DNA from: Burkholderiaceae bacterium | GTDB lineage: Bacteria > Pseudomonadota > Gammaproteobacteria > Burkholderiales > Burkholderiaceae_C | DNA length: 7,553 nucleotides | Direction: 5' to 3' | Assembly (NCBI GenBank): GCA_031276435.1 | Contig: JAISNB010000107.1 | Location: 1-7,553 of the forward strand | Part shown: piece after piece, positions 1 through 6,490 of the stretch | Numbering within the stretch: position 1 is the first letter of the stretch | How the letters are laid out: each line of letters begins with the position of its first letter | Translations under genes and position numbers: made by a program | Notes under the pieces: model-generated | What the model saw: only the letters and a program-made list of their open reading frames with translations | What the model was told of the DNA's origin: nothing | Databases searched by the model: none

Positions 1-1230
1 CTGACTTGATTGCGGCCCCAGATGTTTCATGTCGCGCAAATCTCTGTTTTATTTTTTCCCGAAGTGCCATGACTGGCATTTCAATGGCTCTCCACAATGC
101 CGCTGCCGCCAAAAATGACGCAGCCCAATAAAGGGCGTACACCACCATGGCATCCAGGGCGCTTCGTCCATCGTGGATTTTTGTGGAAAATATTGCGGCG
201 CCGAATACGATTTCCCGTACCAGGGTGTGGTTTACCAGATACAGGGAGTAGGATATTTTGCTGATGCAGGTGATGGTTTTTTGGGTCAGTCGCCACTTGC
301 CTGTCGCGTCCGGGTTGATGCCGGAAAAATACGGCAGCAGCAGCGCAAAGCCCAGGGGCGTTGCGGTCAGGTTGAAAACGCTCAGGTAGAATGTTCCAAA
401 TTGTGTGCCAAAGCTCTGGAAAAATATGATTTTGTCCGCGACCAGAAGCGCGATTCCGGCGCAAAGAAAAAGGGTTTTCTTCTGTTGCCACAGTTTCCGG
501 TGGTAGTGGTAAACGTATGCGGCCAGAACGCCAAACATGATGCTGTCCAGGCGCGCCAGAACGACTGTTCTCAGAAATTGTCCCCATTGGTCAAATGTTG
601 ACAACCCCTGGCCGATGTAAATGGTGATGTGGTACAGAATTCCTGCACCAATGATGCCCAGAACGTATGCAAGGGCCGCTGCCTGCGGTGATTTGGCCTG
701 CCTGTAGACCAGCCAGAAGCCCACTGGCGCCAGCAGGTAAAACCATTCCTCGACGGCCAGGCTCCACGCCTCGGCAAAACCGTCGGGGTGCGGCCAGTTC
801 AGATTCTGTAAAAACAAATAGTATTTTCCCCATTCATGGGTCGCCGGGGTGGTGCCTGCTGTGTTTTTGTGCAAGAGCACCAGAAGGCTCAGGACGACCA
901 GATAGGGCGGTACGGTTCTCAGCCAGCGCAAAGTCCAGAACCTTGCCAGATCAATGGCGGTGGGCTTGCGGCTGGTACAGATTTCCAGGATGATGCGTCC
1001 AATGAGAAAGCCGCTCAGGGCGAAGAACAGTGTCACCCCGTCCCATATTGGCAATAAATACACGAAATGCAAGTTTTGCGAGATATGCTCTTTGACCAAT
1101 TCAAAGGCATGCCCATAGACCACGGCCAGAATTGCGTATGCACGCAAAATGTCGAGTCCAAATATCCGTTCTGACTTTTGGTTATTAGCGGGGGGGGGGG
1201 AATTGGTTTACCACTTGATGTTTCTGTCAT
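1..1230 (-). CDS. Acyltransferase 3 family membrane protein, 3' end beyond the window, out of frame at a C11 tract
   Basis: Integral-membrane O-acyltransferase of the OafA/acyltransferase 3 family, which moves acyl groups (often acetyl) onto surface polysaccharides or lipids. From 1189 down to position 1 one minus-strand frame is open for 396 codons with no stop. Numbered as if the C tract were 12 long, it shows GLDILRAYAILAVVYGH (25-41, family His 41), FFALSGFLIGR (69-79), LRWLRTVPPY (101-110), WSLAVEEWFYL (156-166), ARLDSIMFGV (226-235), SKISYSLYLVNH (324-335) and an E-x-P ending near 384. Many hydrophobic segments fit about ten helices. The only credible start is ATG at 1230 (MTETSSGKPI then prolines). 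A weak AAGGA lies 14 bases upstream. With 11 C that ATG runs out of frame into a 65-codon product; 9 or 12 C joins it to the acyltransferase frame. The DNA is more AT-rich than its neighbours, suggesting transfer. Family call is firm; the acceptor is unknown. Confidence 0.85.
1190..1200. repeat. Homopolymer tract (G11 on +, C11 in the coding sense), candidate slipped-strand switch
   Basis: Eleven consecutive G on the + strand, read as C11 after the tenth codon of the acyltransferase gene, where it encodes a run of prolines. As sequenced the downstream acyltransferase frame is +1 relative to ATG 1230. In the acyltransferase frame a TAA lies just upstream of the tract, with no ATG in between. 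With 10 C the third frame hits a stop immediately after the tract (CGC TAA). Long C/G tracts inside the 5' coding region of surface-modification genes are a classical slipped-strand phase-variation device. A sequencing or assembly miscount is the main alternative. Confidence 0.8.
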
Positions 1231-1296
1231 GCCTGGTACAGGTTTCCTTGTTTTTCGTGGCTGCCGCTTGTTGACGGACTGCGGGATTTTATCCGA

Positions 1297-1343
1297 TGGA
1301 TTTCCAGGTTTTCAATCGGTTTTGCGGCGTTGCTGGAAGTCCA
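1297..1343. repeat. Inverted repeat between guaA and the acyltransferase gene
   Basis: Arms TGGATTTCCAG (1297-1307) and CTGGAAGTCCA (1333-1343) match at 10 of 11 positions around a 25-base loop, just past the guaA stop codon. No T-run follows on either side, so it is not a typical intrinsic terminator. It could be a 3' stabilising hairpin or a protein site. Each arm is itself partly palindromic (TGGA..TCCA), so they also read as imperfect direct repeats. Confidence 0.35.
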
Positions 1344-1358
1344 TGGTGGGGTCGCACG

Positions 1359-2987
1359 TTATTCCCACTCAATCGTCGCTGGCGGCTTGCTGCTGACGTC
1401 GTAGGTGACGCGGTTGATGCCGCGCACTTCATTGATGATGCGGCTGCTGACTTTTTTGAGCAGCGCATAGGGCAGTTCGGCCCAGTCGGCGGTCATGAAG
1501 TCGCTGGTTTGCACGGCGCGCAGTGCCACTGCATGCTCGTAGGTGCGGCCATCGCCCATGACGCCCACGCTTTTGACGGGCAGGAATACGGTGAATGCCT
1601 GGCTGGTCAGGTCGTACCAGTTTTTACCGGTGGTTTCGTCGACGGTGTTGCGCAACTCTTCGATGAAGATGGCGTCGGCCTGGCGCAGCAGGTCGGCGTA
1701 TTCTTTTTTGACTTCGCCAAGAATGCGCACGCCCAGGCCGGGGCCGGGAAACGGGTGGCGGTACACCATTTCAGGCGGCAGGCCCAGGGCCAGGCCCAGT
1801 TCGCGCACTTCGTCCTTGAACAGATCGCGCAGCGGCTCCAGCAGTTTCAGGCCCAGTTGTTCGGGTAGGCCGCCCACGTTGTGGTGGCTTTTGATGGTGG
1901 CGGCTTTTTTGTTTTTGGCGCCGCCGGATTCGATGACGTCCGGGTAAATGGTGCCTTGCGCCAGAAAAGTCGCGCCCTTGCGCTGCAGCCCTGTGGCGGT
2001 TTTGAGTTTGGTGGCTTCGGCTTTGAATACTTCCACAAATTCGCGGCCAATGATTTTGCGTTTTTGTTCCGGGTCGCTCACGCCTTTGAGCTGCGCCAGG
2101 AATTGTGCGCTGGCGTCCACGTGCACGACTTTGGCGTGCAGTTGGCCGGCAAACATGTCCATGACCATTTTGCCTTCGTTCAGGCGCAGCAGGCCATGGT
2201 CGACGAATACGCAGGTGAGCTTTTCGCCAATGGCGCGGTGAATCAGCGCGGCGGCCACCGATGAGTCCACGCCGCCGGAGAGTCCCAGGATGACTTCTTC
2301 ATCGCCCACTTGCGCGCGGATGGCTTTGACGGCTTCTTCGATGTGGTTGTGCATGATCCAGTCGGGCGCGGCGGCACAGATGTCCAGCACAAAGCGATCC
2401 AGAATTGCCCTGCCCTGGCGTGTGTGCGTGACTTCGGGATGAAATTGCACGCCATAGAAATGCCGTGCCTCGTCGGCCATGCCCGCGATGGGGCAGCTTG
2501 GGGTTGAGGCCATGAGGGTAAAGCCCGCTGGCAGCGCACTGACTTTGTCGCCATGGCTCATCCAGACTTTGAGGGTGGCGTGTTTTTGCGGCGGCGTGGC
2601 GGCGTTGTCTTCAATGCCTTCGAGCAACCGGGTGTGACCATGCACGCGCACCTGGGCATGGCCAAATTCGCGTTTGAGGCCGCCTTCTACCTTGCCGCCC
2701 AGTTGTTGCGCCATGGTTTGCATGCCGTAGCAAATGCCCAGTACGGGTACGCCCAGTTCAAATACGGCCTGCGGCGCTTTGTCGGTGCTTTCCTCGTAGA
2801 CGCTGGCGTGGCTGCCAGAGAGCACCACGCCCTTGAGGCGGCCATCGGCGGCAAAGGCGCGCACCCATTGGCTGCTGACGTCGCAGGGGTGGACTTCGCA
2901 ATACACATGCGCCTCGCGCACGCGGCGCGCAATGAGCTGCGTGACCTGGGAGCCAAAGTCAAGGATGAGGATTTTGTCGTGTTGCAT
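1359..2987 (-). CDS. guaA: GMP synthase (glutamine-hydrolysing)
   Basis: Converts XMP, ATP and glutamine to GMP in the cytoplasm, the last step of GMP synthesis. The 542-residue protein has the full family layout. The N-terminal class I glutamine amidotransferase domain (1 to about 205) has nucleophile Cys86 in LGICYGMQ and His183/Glu185 in QFHPEV. The ATP pyrophosphatase domain follows, with P-loop SGGVDSS (237-243). The C-terminal dimerisation domain includes RHPFPGPGLGVRILGE (410-425) and the usual end PPATIEWE. ATG 2987 is chosen because MQHDKILILDFGSQ matches the family start; an in-frame TTG at 3008 adds only seven residues. Neither start has a good ribosome binding site. The loop normally written SGGP reads SGSHAS (57-62), which I believe is a lineage variant. 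The gene lies 244 bases after the DIP1984 gene, behind a structured leader region. Confidence 0.97.
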   Translation of the reverse strand: MQHDKILILDFGSQVTQLIARRVREAHVYCEVHPCDVSSQWVRAFAADGRLKGVVLSGSHASVYEESTDKAPQAVFELGVPVLGICYGMQTMAQQLGGKVEGGLKREFGHAQVRVHGHTRLLEGIEDNAATPPQKHATLKVWMSHGDKVSALPAGFTLMASTPSCPIAGMADEARHFYGVQFHPEVTHTRQGRAILDRFVLDICAAAPDWIMHNHIEEAVKAIRAQVGDEEVILGLSGGVDSSVAAALIHRAIGEKLTCVFVDHGLLRLNEGKMVMDMFAGQLHAKVVHVDASAQFLAQLKGVSDPEQKRKIIGREFVEVFKAEATKLKTATGLQRKGATFLAQGTIYPDVIESGGAKNKKAATIKSHHNVGGLPEQLGLKLLEPLRDLFKDEVRELGLALGLPPEMVYRHPFPGPGLGVRILGEVKKEYADLLRQADAIFIEELRNTVDETTGKNWYDLTSQAFTVFLPVKSVGVMGDGRTYEHAVALRAVQTSDFMTADWAELPYALLKKVSSRIINEVRGINRVTYDVSSKPPATIEWE

Positions 2988-3028
2988 GGGGGACGCGCGC
3001 TTTTGCAAAAGTGAAGGTTGAATTGGGT

Positions 3029-3204
3029 GGGGCGTATCGTCAGCGTATGGTGGTCAAGGGTTGATGTGTCAGTGCTCAGTGGTTCGCTGTGAAGGGCTGA
3101 TTGGTCCTTCAGGGTGCGCTGCCCACCGCGCGCTTCAGGCGGCCCAGTATGTTTTCAACCCTCCGGCCCGCATGCCAGGGTCTTACGCTCGCCCGATACG
3201 CCCC
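3029..3204. other. Large nested inverted repeat in the guaA upstream gap
   Basis: Three nested complementary pairs enclose a 176-base stretch. The outer pair is GGGGCGTATCG (3029-3039) with CGATACGCCCC (3194-3204), 11/11. The middle pair is AGCGTA (3042-3047) with TACGCT (3184-3189), 6/6. The inner pair is GGGTTGA (3058-3064) with TCAACCC (3155-3161), 7/7. Inside lies a further hairpin, TGAAGG (3090-3095) with CCTTCA (3106-3111). Read on the minus strand this would be a long branched stem ending 42 bases before the guaA start. It could be a structured mRNA leader, a small RNA, or a MITE-like element. No target duplication is visible at the ends and I do not recognise a known family. Confidence 0.5.
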
Positions 3205-3209
3205 GAAAC
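3199..3209. promoter_or_regulatory. 11-base motif CGCCCCGAAAC upstream of guaA (copy 1 of 2)
   Basis: This motif recurs exactly at 5302-5312 upstream of guaB. On the coding strand it reads GTTTCGGGGCG, about 212 bases before the guaA start. It overlaps the outer arm of the nested inverted repeat. A shared regulator site for the two GMP-synthesis genes is possible, but two copies in GC-rich DNA are weak evidence. Confidence 0.2.
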
Positions 3210-3231
3210 CGCGTGCGTGTGTTGTGCTCAA

Positions 3232-3684
3232 TCAGAGTTCGGTCTGCCAGTTGGCCTCCTGGATGCGCGCGTTGAGATCGCGCAGCCTGGCCGAGATGTC
3301 ATCGGCCTGCTTTTGCACCGCCGATACCTTGATTTGCGCCACCCATTTGATTTCCCGCATGCTGTAGCGGTCGGCCTCTTTCTGGGTTGCCGCAATGGCC
3401 GCGATGAGCACTGCGTGTTGCTGAATCAGCGTATCCCTTTCGGCCAGCGCGTCGGCCAGCGGCCTGCCATCGGCCAGCTTGCCGCGCGCGTTGGCCCGGT
3501 CAATTTGCTGCGCCACGGCTTGCTGCTCTTTCAAAAGCAGGAACGCCTGCCCGATCAGCTCATGGGCGTTTTCGTCCGGGGTTTCGCCCTCTTGCACGCG
3601 GACATTCCTGGCGATGCGCTCCCTGAGCGAGAGCAGTTTCTTTTTGCAATCCGCCCGCACCAGCAAGGCTTCGGCCAGTTTCAT
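3232..3684 (-). CDS. DIP1984-family protein of unknown function (sometimes labelled septicolysin)
   Basis: A 150-residue soluble, mostly helical protein of the DIP1984 family, named after a Corynebacterium diphtheriae protein. Some databases call members septicolysin, a name with little support. Recognisable family stretches are MKLAEALLVRADCKKKL (1-17), RIARNVRVQEGE (23-34), the Asp/Asn-rich IDRANARGKLADGRPLADALAERD (61-84), REIKWVAQI (110-118) and the ending ARIQEANWQTEL (139-150), which matches the usual C-terminus. Length is normal for the family. The start at ATG 3684 is supported by AAGGAG six bases upstream. It begins only 20 bases after the guaB stop, so it is probably co-transcribed with guaB. 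No signal peptide or membrane segment is seen. The biochemical function is unknown; placement between guaB and guaA is its only functional hint. Confidence 0.85.
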   Translation of the reverse strand: MKLAEALLVRADCKKKLLSLRERIARNVRVQEGETPDENAHELIGQAFLLLKEQQAVAQQIDRANARGKLADGRPLADALAERDTLIQQHAVLIAAIAATQKEADRYSMREIKWVAQIKVSAVQKQADDISARLRDLNARIQEANWQTEL

Positions 3685-3704
3685 TGCATGCTCCTTGTGT
3701 GGTT

Positions 3705-5174
3705 TTATCCGGCCCTGTAGTTGGGCGCTTCCTTGGTGATTTGCACGTCGTGCACGTGCGATTCGCGGATGCCCGCGGCGGTAATTTGCACAAACGCGGC
3801 GCGGTTGCGCATTTCTTCCACCGTGGCACAGCCGCAGTAGCCCATGCTGGCGCGCAGGCCACCGGCCATCTGGTACAGGATGGAGACCACGCTGCCCTTG
3901 TAGGGCACGCGGCCTTCAATGCCCTCGGGCACGAGCTTGTCGGTGGCCGGGTTGCCGGTGCTGCTCTCCTGAAAGTACCGGTCTGCGCTGCCCTGCTGCA
4001 TGGCGCCAATGCTGCCCATGCCGCGGTAGCTCTTGTAGCTGCGCCCCTGGAAGAGGATGACCTCGCCGGGCGCTTCTTCGGTACCGGCAAACATGCCGCC
4101 CATCATCACGGTGCTGGCGCCCGCGGCAATGGCTTTGGCGATGTCGCCGCTGTAGCGTACGCCGCCGTCGGCAATCAGGGGCACGCCGCTGCCAGCCAGC
4201 GCCGAGGCCACGTTGTCGATGGCCGTAATCTGCGGCACGCCCACGCCCGCCACAATGCGCGTCGTGCAGATGCTGCCCGGGCCAATGCCCACCTTGACGC
4301 CATCGGCCCCGGCCTCGACCAGCGCCAGCGCCGCCTCGCCCGTGGCGATGTTGCCGCCAATGACTTCAACTTGCGGATAGTTCTGCTTGACCCAGCGCAC
4401 GCGCTCGATCACGCCCTTGCTGTGGCCGTGCGCGGTGTCCACCACAATGGCATCGACCCCGGCCTTGACCAGCAACTCCACGCGCTCTTCGGTGCCAGCG
4501 CCCACGCCCACCGCCGCGCCCACGCGCAGGCGGCCCGCCTCGTCGCGCGCGGCGCTGGGAAACGTGGTCTGCTTGGTAATGTCCTTGACGGTAATCAGCC
4601 CCTTGAGCCGATCCTGATCGTCCAGCACCAGAAGGCGCTCGAGCTTGTGCTTGTTCAGAAGCTGCTTGGCCTCGGTCAGCGAAGCGCCTTCCTGGACGAC
4701 GATGAGCTTGTCGCGCGGCGTCATGATCTCGCGCACGGGCAGATCGAGCCGGGTCTCAAAGCGCAAGTCGCGCCCCGTCACAATGCCGGTAACGCGCCCC
4801 GCCTCCAGAACCGGAAAGCCGCTGATGCCCAGCTCGTCGCTCAATTGCATCACCTGGAGCACCGTGTGCTCTGGCGTAATGACCACCGGATCGCGCACCA
4901 CACCGCTCTCGTAGCGTTTGACCCTGGACACCTGCGCGGCCTGCTCCTGCGCGGTCAGATTCTTGTGCACAATGCCAATGCCCCCCTCTTGCGCAATGGC
5001 AATGGCCAAACGCGCTTCGGTCACCGTATCCATGGCCGCCGACACCAGGGGCAAATTCAGGCGGATGTTGCGCGAAAACCGGGAAGAAAGAAGAACGTCC
5101 TTGGGCAAGACCTGGGAAAACGCTGGCACCAACAGAACGTCATCGAAGGTCAGCGCGTTGCCGAGAAGGCGCAT
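3705..5174 (-). CDS. guaB: Inosine-5'-monophosphate dehydrogenase
   Basis: Oxidises IMP to XMP with NAD+, the committed step towards GMP, in the cytoplasm. The 489-residue protein has the standard layout: a split TIM barrel with a Bateman module of two CBS domains inserted at about 92-205, which binds adenine/guanine nucleotides in this family. The catalytic loop GIGPGSICTTRIVAGVGVPQ holds Cys303. IADGGVRYSGD (334-344) and GGMFAGTEEAPGE (359-371) make up the phosphate and active-site region. The flap has ADRYFQ with Arg399/Tyr400, and EGIEGRVPYKG lies at 418-427. ATG 5174 is chosen because MRLLGNALTFDDVLL is the family start and GGAG lies nine bases upstream. The frame stays open 62 codons further upstream, but that stretch is low-complexity Gly/Arg/Pro and not conserved. 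The DIP1984 gene follows after 20 bases. Confidence 0.97.
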   Translation of the reverse strand: MRLLGNALTFDDVLLVPAFSQVLPKDVLLSSRFSRNIRLNLPLVSAAMDTVTEARLAIAIAQEGGIGIVHKNLTAQEQAAQVSRVKRYESGVVRDPVVITPEHTVLQVMQLSDELGISGFPVLEAGRVTGIVTGRDLRFETRLDLPVREIMTPRDKLIVVQEGASLTEAKQLLNKHKLERLLVLDDQDRLKGLITVKDITKQTTFPSAARDEAGRLRVGAAVGVGAGTEERVELLVKAGVDAIVVDTAHGHSKGVIERVRWVKQNYPQVEVIGGNIATGEAALALVEAGADGVKVGIGPGSICTTRIVAGVGVPQITAIDNVASALAGSGVPLIADGGVRYSGDIAKAIAAGASTVMMGGMFAGTEEAPGEVILFQGRSYKSYRGMGSIGAMQQGSADRYFQESSTGNPATDKLVPEGIEGRVPYKGSVVSILYQMAGGLRASMGYCGCATVEEMRNRAAFVQITAAGIRESHVHDVQITKEAPNYRAG

Positions 5175-5196
5175 GTTTGAAAGCTCCAAAAAACGG

Positions 5197-5202
5197 ATTC
5201 TA
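5197..5202 (-). promoter_or_regulatory. Probable -10 box (TAGAAT) for guaB
   Basis: On the minus strand CTAGAATC lies 22 bases before the guaB start codon, five of six matches to the sigma-70 -10 consensus. A start site about seven bases downstream would give a leader of roughly 16 bases containing the GGAG ribosome binding site. No good -35 is visible in the GC-rich stretch upstream. The same CTAGAATC string precedes ratA. Confidence 0.45.
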
Positions 5203-5301
5203 GCGGGCCACGCGCCCCGCTTGCGCGCCCCCGGCCCGCCTTGCCACGGCCAGGGCCGCCCGCCCAAGGCGCCGGGCGCGCCCCGCTCGGGCCTTGCAAA
5301 T

Positions 5302-5312
5302 CGCCCCGAAAC
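5302..5312. promoter_or_regulatory. 11-base motif CGCCCCGAAAC upstream of guaB (copy 2 of 2)
   Basis: Exact second copy of the motif at 3199-3209, here about 128 bases before the guaB start and in the same orientation relative to the gene. It might be a shared operator for the guanine-nucleotide genes; chance similarity cannot be excluded. Confidence 0.2.
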
Positions 5313-5392
5313 ACATCGTTTGTCGGCAAAAAGCAACTGCCCGGCATTGCGGGCCTGCACCTTGAATTTTGTTATCGGTACACTGCGGTCTT

Positions 5393-5899
5393 ATGAAACA
5401 CATCAGCCGAGCTTTACTCATTGGCGCCGCGCTTGCGGCAAGCTGTGCCGCCATGGCCCAATACCAGTGGACCGACAGTCAGGGACGCCGTGTTTTCAGC
5501 GACAGCCCGCCGCCGCCTGATGCACGCAACGTCCAGGAGCAGGCCTTCAAAACCAGCGCGCCCGCCCCCCAGATCCCCGCCGCTAACGCATCCGCCGCCA
5601 GTGCGGCAGCAGGCGCCGCATCCGCGCCCTCGCCCGCCCCTGGCGTAGACAAGGCGCTGGAAGAAAAGAAAAAACAGGCCGAAGCCGCGGAAGCCGCCAA
5701 AAAGAAAGCGGAAGAACAAAAAATTGCCGCCCAGCGCGCTGAAAACTGCCGCCGCGCCCTCAACAACAAAGCCACGCTGGAAGCGGGCGTGCCCATCAAG
5801 CGCATGAATGCCAAAGGCGAGGTGGAATACCTCAACGACACCCAGCGCGCCGCTGAAACCAAAAGAACGCAAGACGCCGTTCGCGAAAACTGCAACTAG
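5393..5899 (+). CDS. Exported DUF4124 domain protein
   Basis: A 168-residue protein with a signal peptide (KHISR, then hydrophobic ALLIGAALAASCAA, likely cut after AMA at 22), so probably periplasmic. The DUF4124 domain follows immediately with its hallmark YQWTDSQGRRVFSDSPPPPDA (24-44). An Ala/Pro-rich linker (about 52-85) leads to a charged, probably coiled-coil stretch EEKKKQAEAAEAAKKKAEEQK (90-110). The C-terminal part has NAKGEVEYLNDTQRAAE and ends in ENCN. Cys119 and Cys167 could form a disulfide. A lipoprotein is unlikely because the residue at -3 of Cys18 is Ala. The function of DUF4124 is unknown. ATG 5393 is chosen for the signal peptide; no Shine-Dalgarno is visible before it. The gene is alone on the plus strand and ends in a strong terminator. 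Confidence 0.88.
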   Translation: MKHISRALLIGAALAASCAAMAQYQWTDSQGRRVFSDSPPPPDARNVQEQAFKTSAPAPQIPAANASAASAAAGAASAPSPAPGVDKALEEKKKQAEAAEAAKKKAEEQKIAAQRAENCRRALNNKATLEAGVPIKRMNAKGEVEYLNDTQRAAETKRTQDAVRENCN

Positions 5900-5948
5900 C
5901 ACCACCGCCGCGCACAAAAGCGCAGCAGCGCCACACCAGCCAGCAACA

Positions 5949-5973
5949 GGGGCCGCACGGCCCCTTTTCTTTT
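5949..5973 (+). terminator. Intrinsic terminator of the DUF4124 gene
   Basis: A perfect 6-bp GC stem GGGGCC (5949-5954) / GGCCCC (5959-5964) with loop GCAC is followed directly by TTTTCTTTT (5965-5973). It lies 50 bases after the stop codon. The T-run is on the + strand only, so it acts for the DUF4124 gene and not for the convergent rnfH. Confidence 0.88.
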
Positions 5974-6022
5974 GCACCACTACTTTGCGCCACCGGCCAA
6001 GGTGCGCGCAGGCAGCGCGCCC

Positions 6023-6048
6023 AAAACCCCTCGCCGCCACGCGGCGGC
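6023..6048 (-). terminator. Weak candidate terminator for ratA-rnfH
   Basis: On the minus strand, stem GCCGCC / GGCGGC (6048-6043 with 6038-6033) with loop GCGT is followed by GAGGGGTTTT. It lies 38 bases past the rnfH stop. The T-run is short and separated from the stem by six bases, so function is uncertain. Confidence 0.3.
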
Positions 6049-6085
6049 AGCAACCCGGCCAGCACAACAGCCAGCGCCCGCTCGC

Positions 6086-6490
6086 TCAATACCCCGGCTT
6101 GGCTCCCGGGCGGCGCTTGGCGAACAGCCCGGCCACGCGGCGCGCGCCCTGCCGGTCAAAACGCTCGCGCCGCGCCACCTTGGGATCCACGCGCAACGGG
6201 CGGTAAATCTCCACCCGGTCATGGTCGCGCAAAAGCTGCCCGGGCTTGACCTTGCGGCCCCAAACGCCAATGGCGCACTCCAGCCAGTCGATGGACACAT
6301 CGCCCATGCACTCCAACTGCCTGGCGGCCTGCAAGGCATCGCTCACCCGACTGCCCGCGGGCAGCAGCAAATCCACCATGTGCAGCGTGCGCGCGGCGGG
6401 CGCATAGGCCAGCGTGATCCGCAGCATTCCGGCTGGCTCGGGCACAGGCGCGGTTGCCGCCGCGCATTGGGCGGGTACGCTGGCCGTCAT
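6086..6490 (-). CDS. rnfH: RnfH family ubiquitin-like protein
   Basis: A small protein of the RnfH family, which has a beta-grasp (ubiquitin-like) fold. The exact role is unsettled: the name comes from the Rnf electron-transport cluster of Rhodobacter, but in beta- and gammaproteobacteria it usually sits beside ratA, as here. In this 134-residue protein the fold starts around residue 22 (MLRITLAYAP). It carries CAIGVWGRKVKPGQLLRDHDRVEIYRPL (72-99), the family signature, then VDPKVARRER (101-110). The basic tail to KPGY is probably disordered. About 20 Ala/Pro-rich residues precede the fold, so Met22 is a possible alternative start. ATG 6490 is preferred because it overlaps the ratA stop as ATGA, typical of translational coupling. 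No other rnf gene is in the window. Confidence 0.88.
   Translation of the reverse strand: MTASVPAQCAAATAPVPEPAGMLRITLAYAPAARTLHMVDLLLPAGSRVSDALQAARQLECMGDVSIDWLECAIGVWGRKVKPGQLLRDHDRVEIYRPLRVDPKVARRERFDRQGARRVAGLFAKRRPGAKPGY

Larger units (their letters stand above)
5175..5392. promoter_or_regulatory. Divergent intergenic region guaB / DUF4124 gene
   Basis: A 218-base non-coding gap serving both directions. It is extremely GC-rich in its first half, with a perfect 10-base palindrome GGGCGCGCCC (5274-5283). It turns AT-richer towards the DUF4124 start. For that gene TTGCGG (5347-5352) and TGTTAT (5370-5375), 17 bases apart, are a weak promoter candidate. No riboswitch was recognised. Confidence 0.4.

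Noticed and set aside
81..601. Open frames on both strands at the left end (minus 168 codons, plus 142 codons)
   Set aside because: The continuous minus-strand acyltransferase frame with clear motifs covers the same bases; these are its shadows.
3090..3111. TGAAGG/CCTTCA hairpin as a terminator
   Set aside because: No T-run follows on either strand; it is kept only as part of the larger structured region.
3029..3204. 6S RNA (ssrS)
   Set aside because: The length near 180, the rod-like pairing and a few short matches by eye (GCGGGCC, GACACAU) are suggestive, but the typical central bubble is replaced by paired GGGTTGA/TCAACCC and no promoter is evident. A covariance-model search against RF00013 would decide.
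3029..3204. Insertion sequence or MITE with target duplication
   Set aside because: No transposase frame and no direct repeat at the two ends; left only as one option for the inverted repeat.
3684..5180. A 498-codon open frame on the + strand opposite guaB
   Set aside because: It is the antisense shadow of guaB in GC-rich DNA: low-complexity His/Ala/Arg composition, no recognisable domain, no ribosome binding site.
5175..5360. A 62-residue N-terminal extension of GuaB
   Set aside because: The extension is Gly/Arg/Pro-rich and unlike the family; ATG 5174 has GGAG at good spacing and gives the normal 489-residue protein.
5393..5460. Lipoprotein signal in the DUF4124 protein (LAASC)
   Set aside because: The -3 position before Cys18 is Ala and not Leu/Val/Ile, while an AMA signal peptidase I site follows; an ordinary signal peptide fits better.
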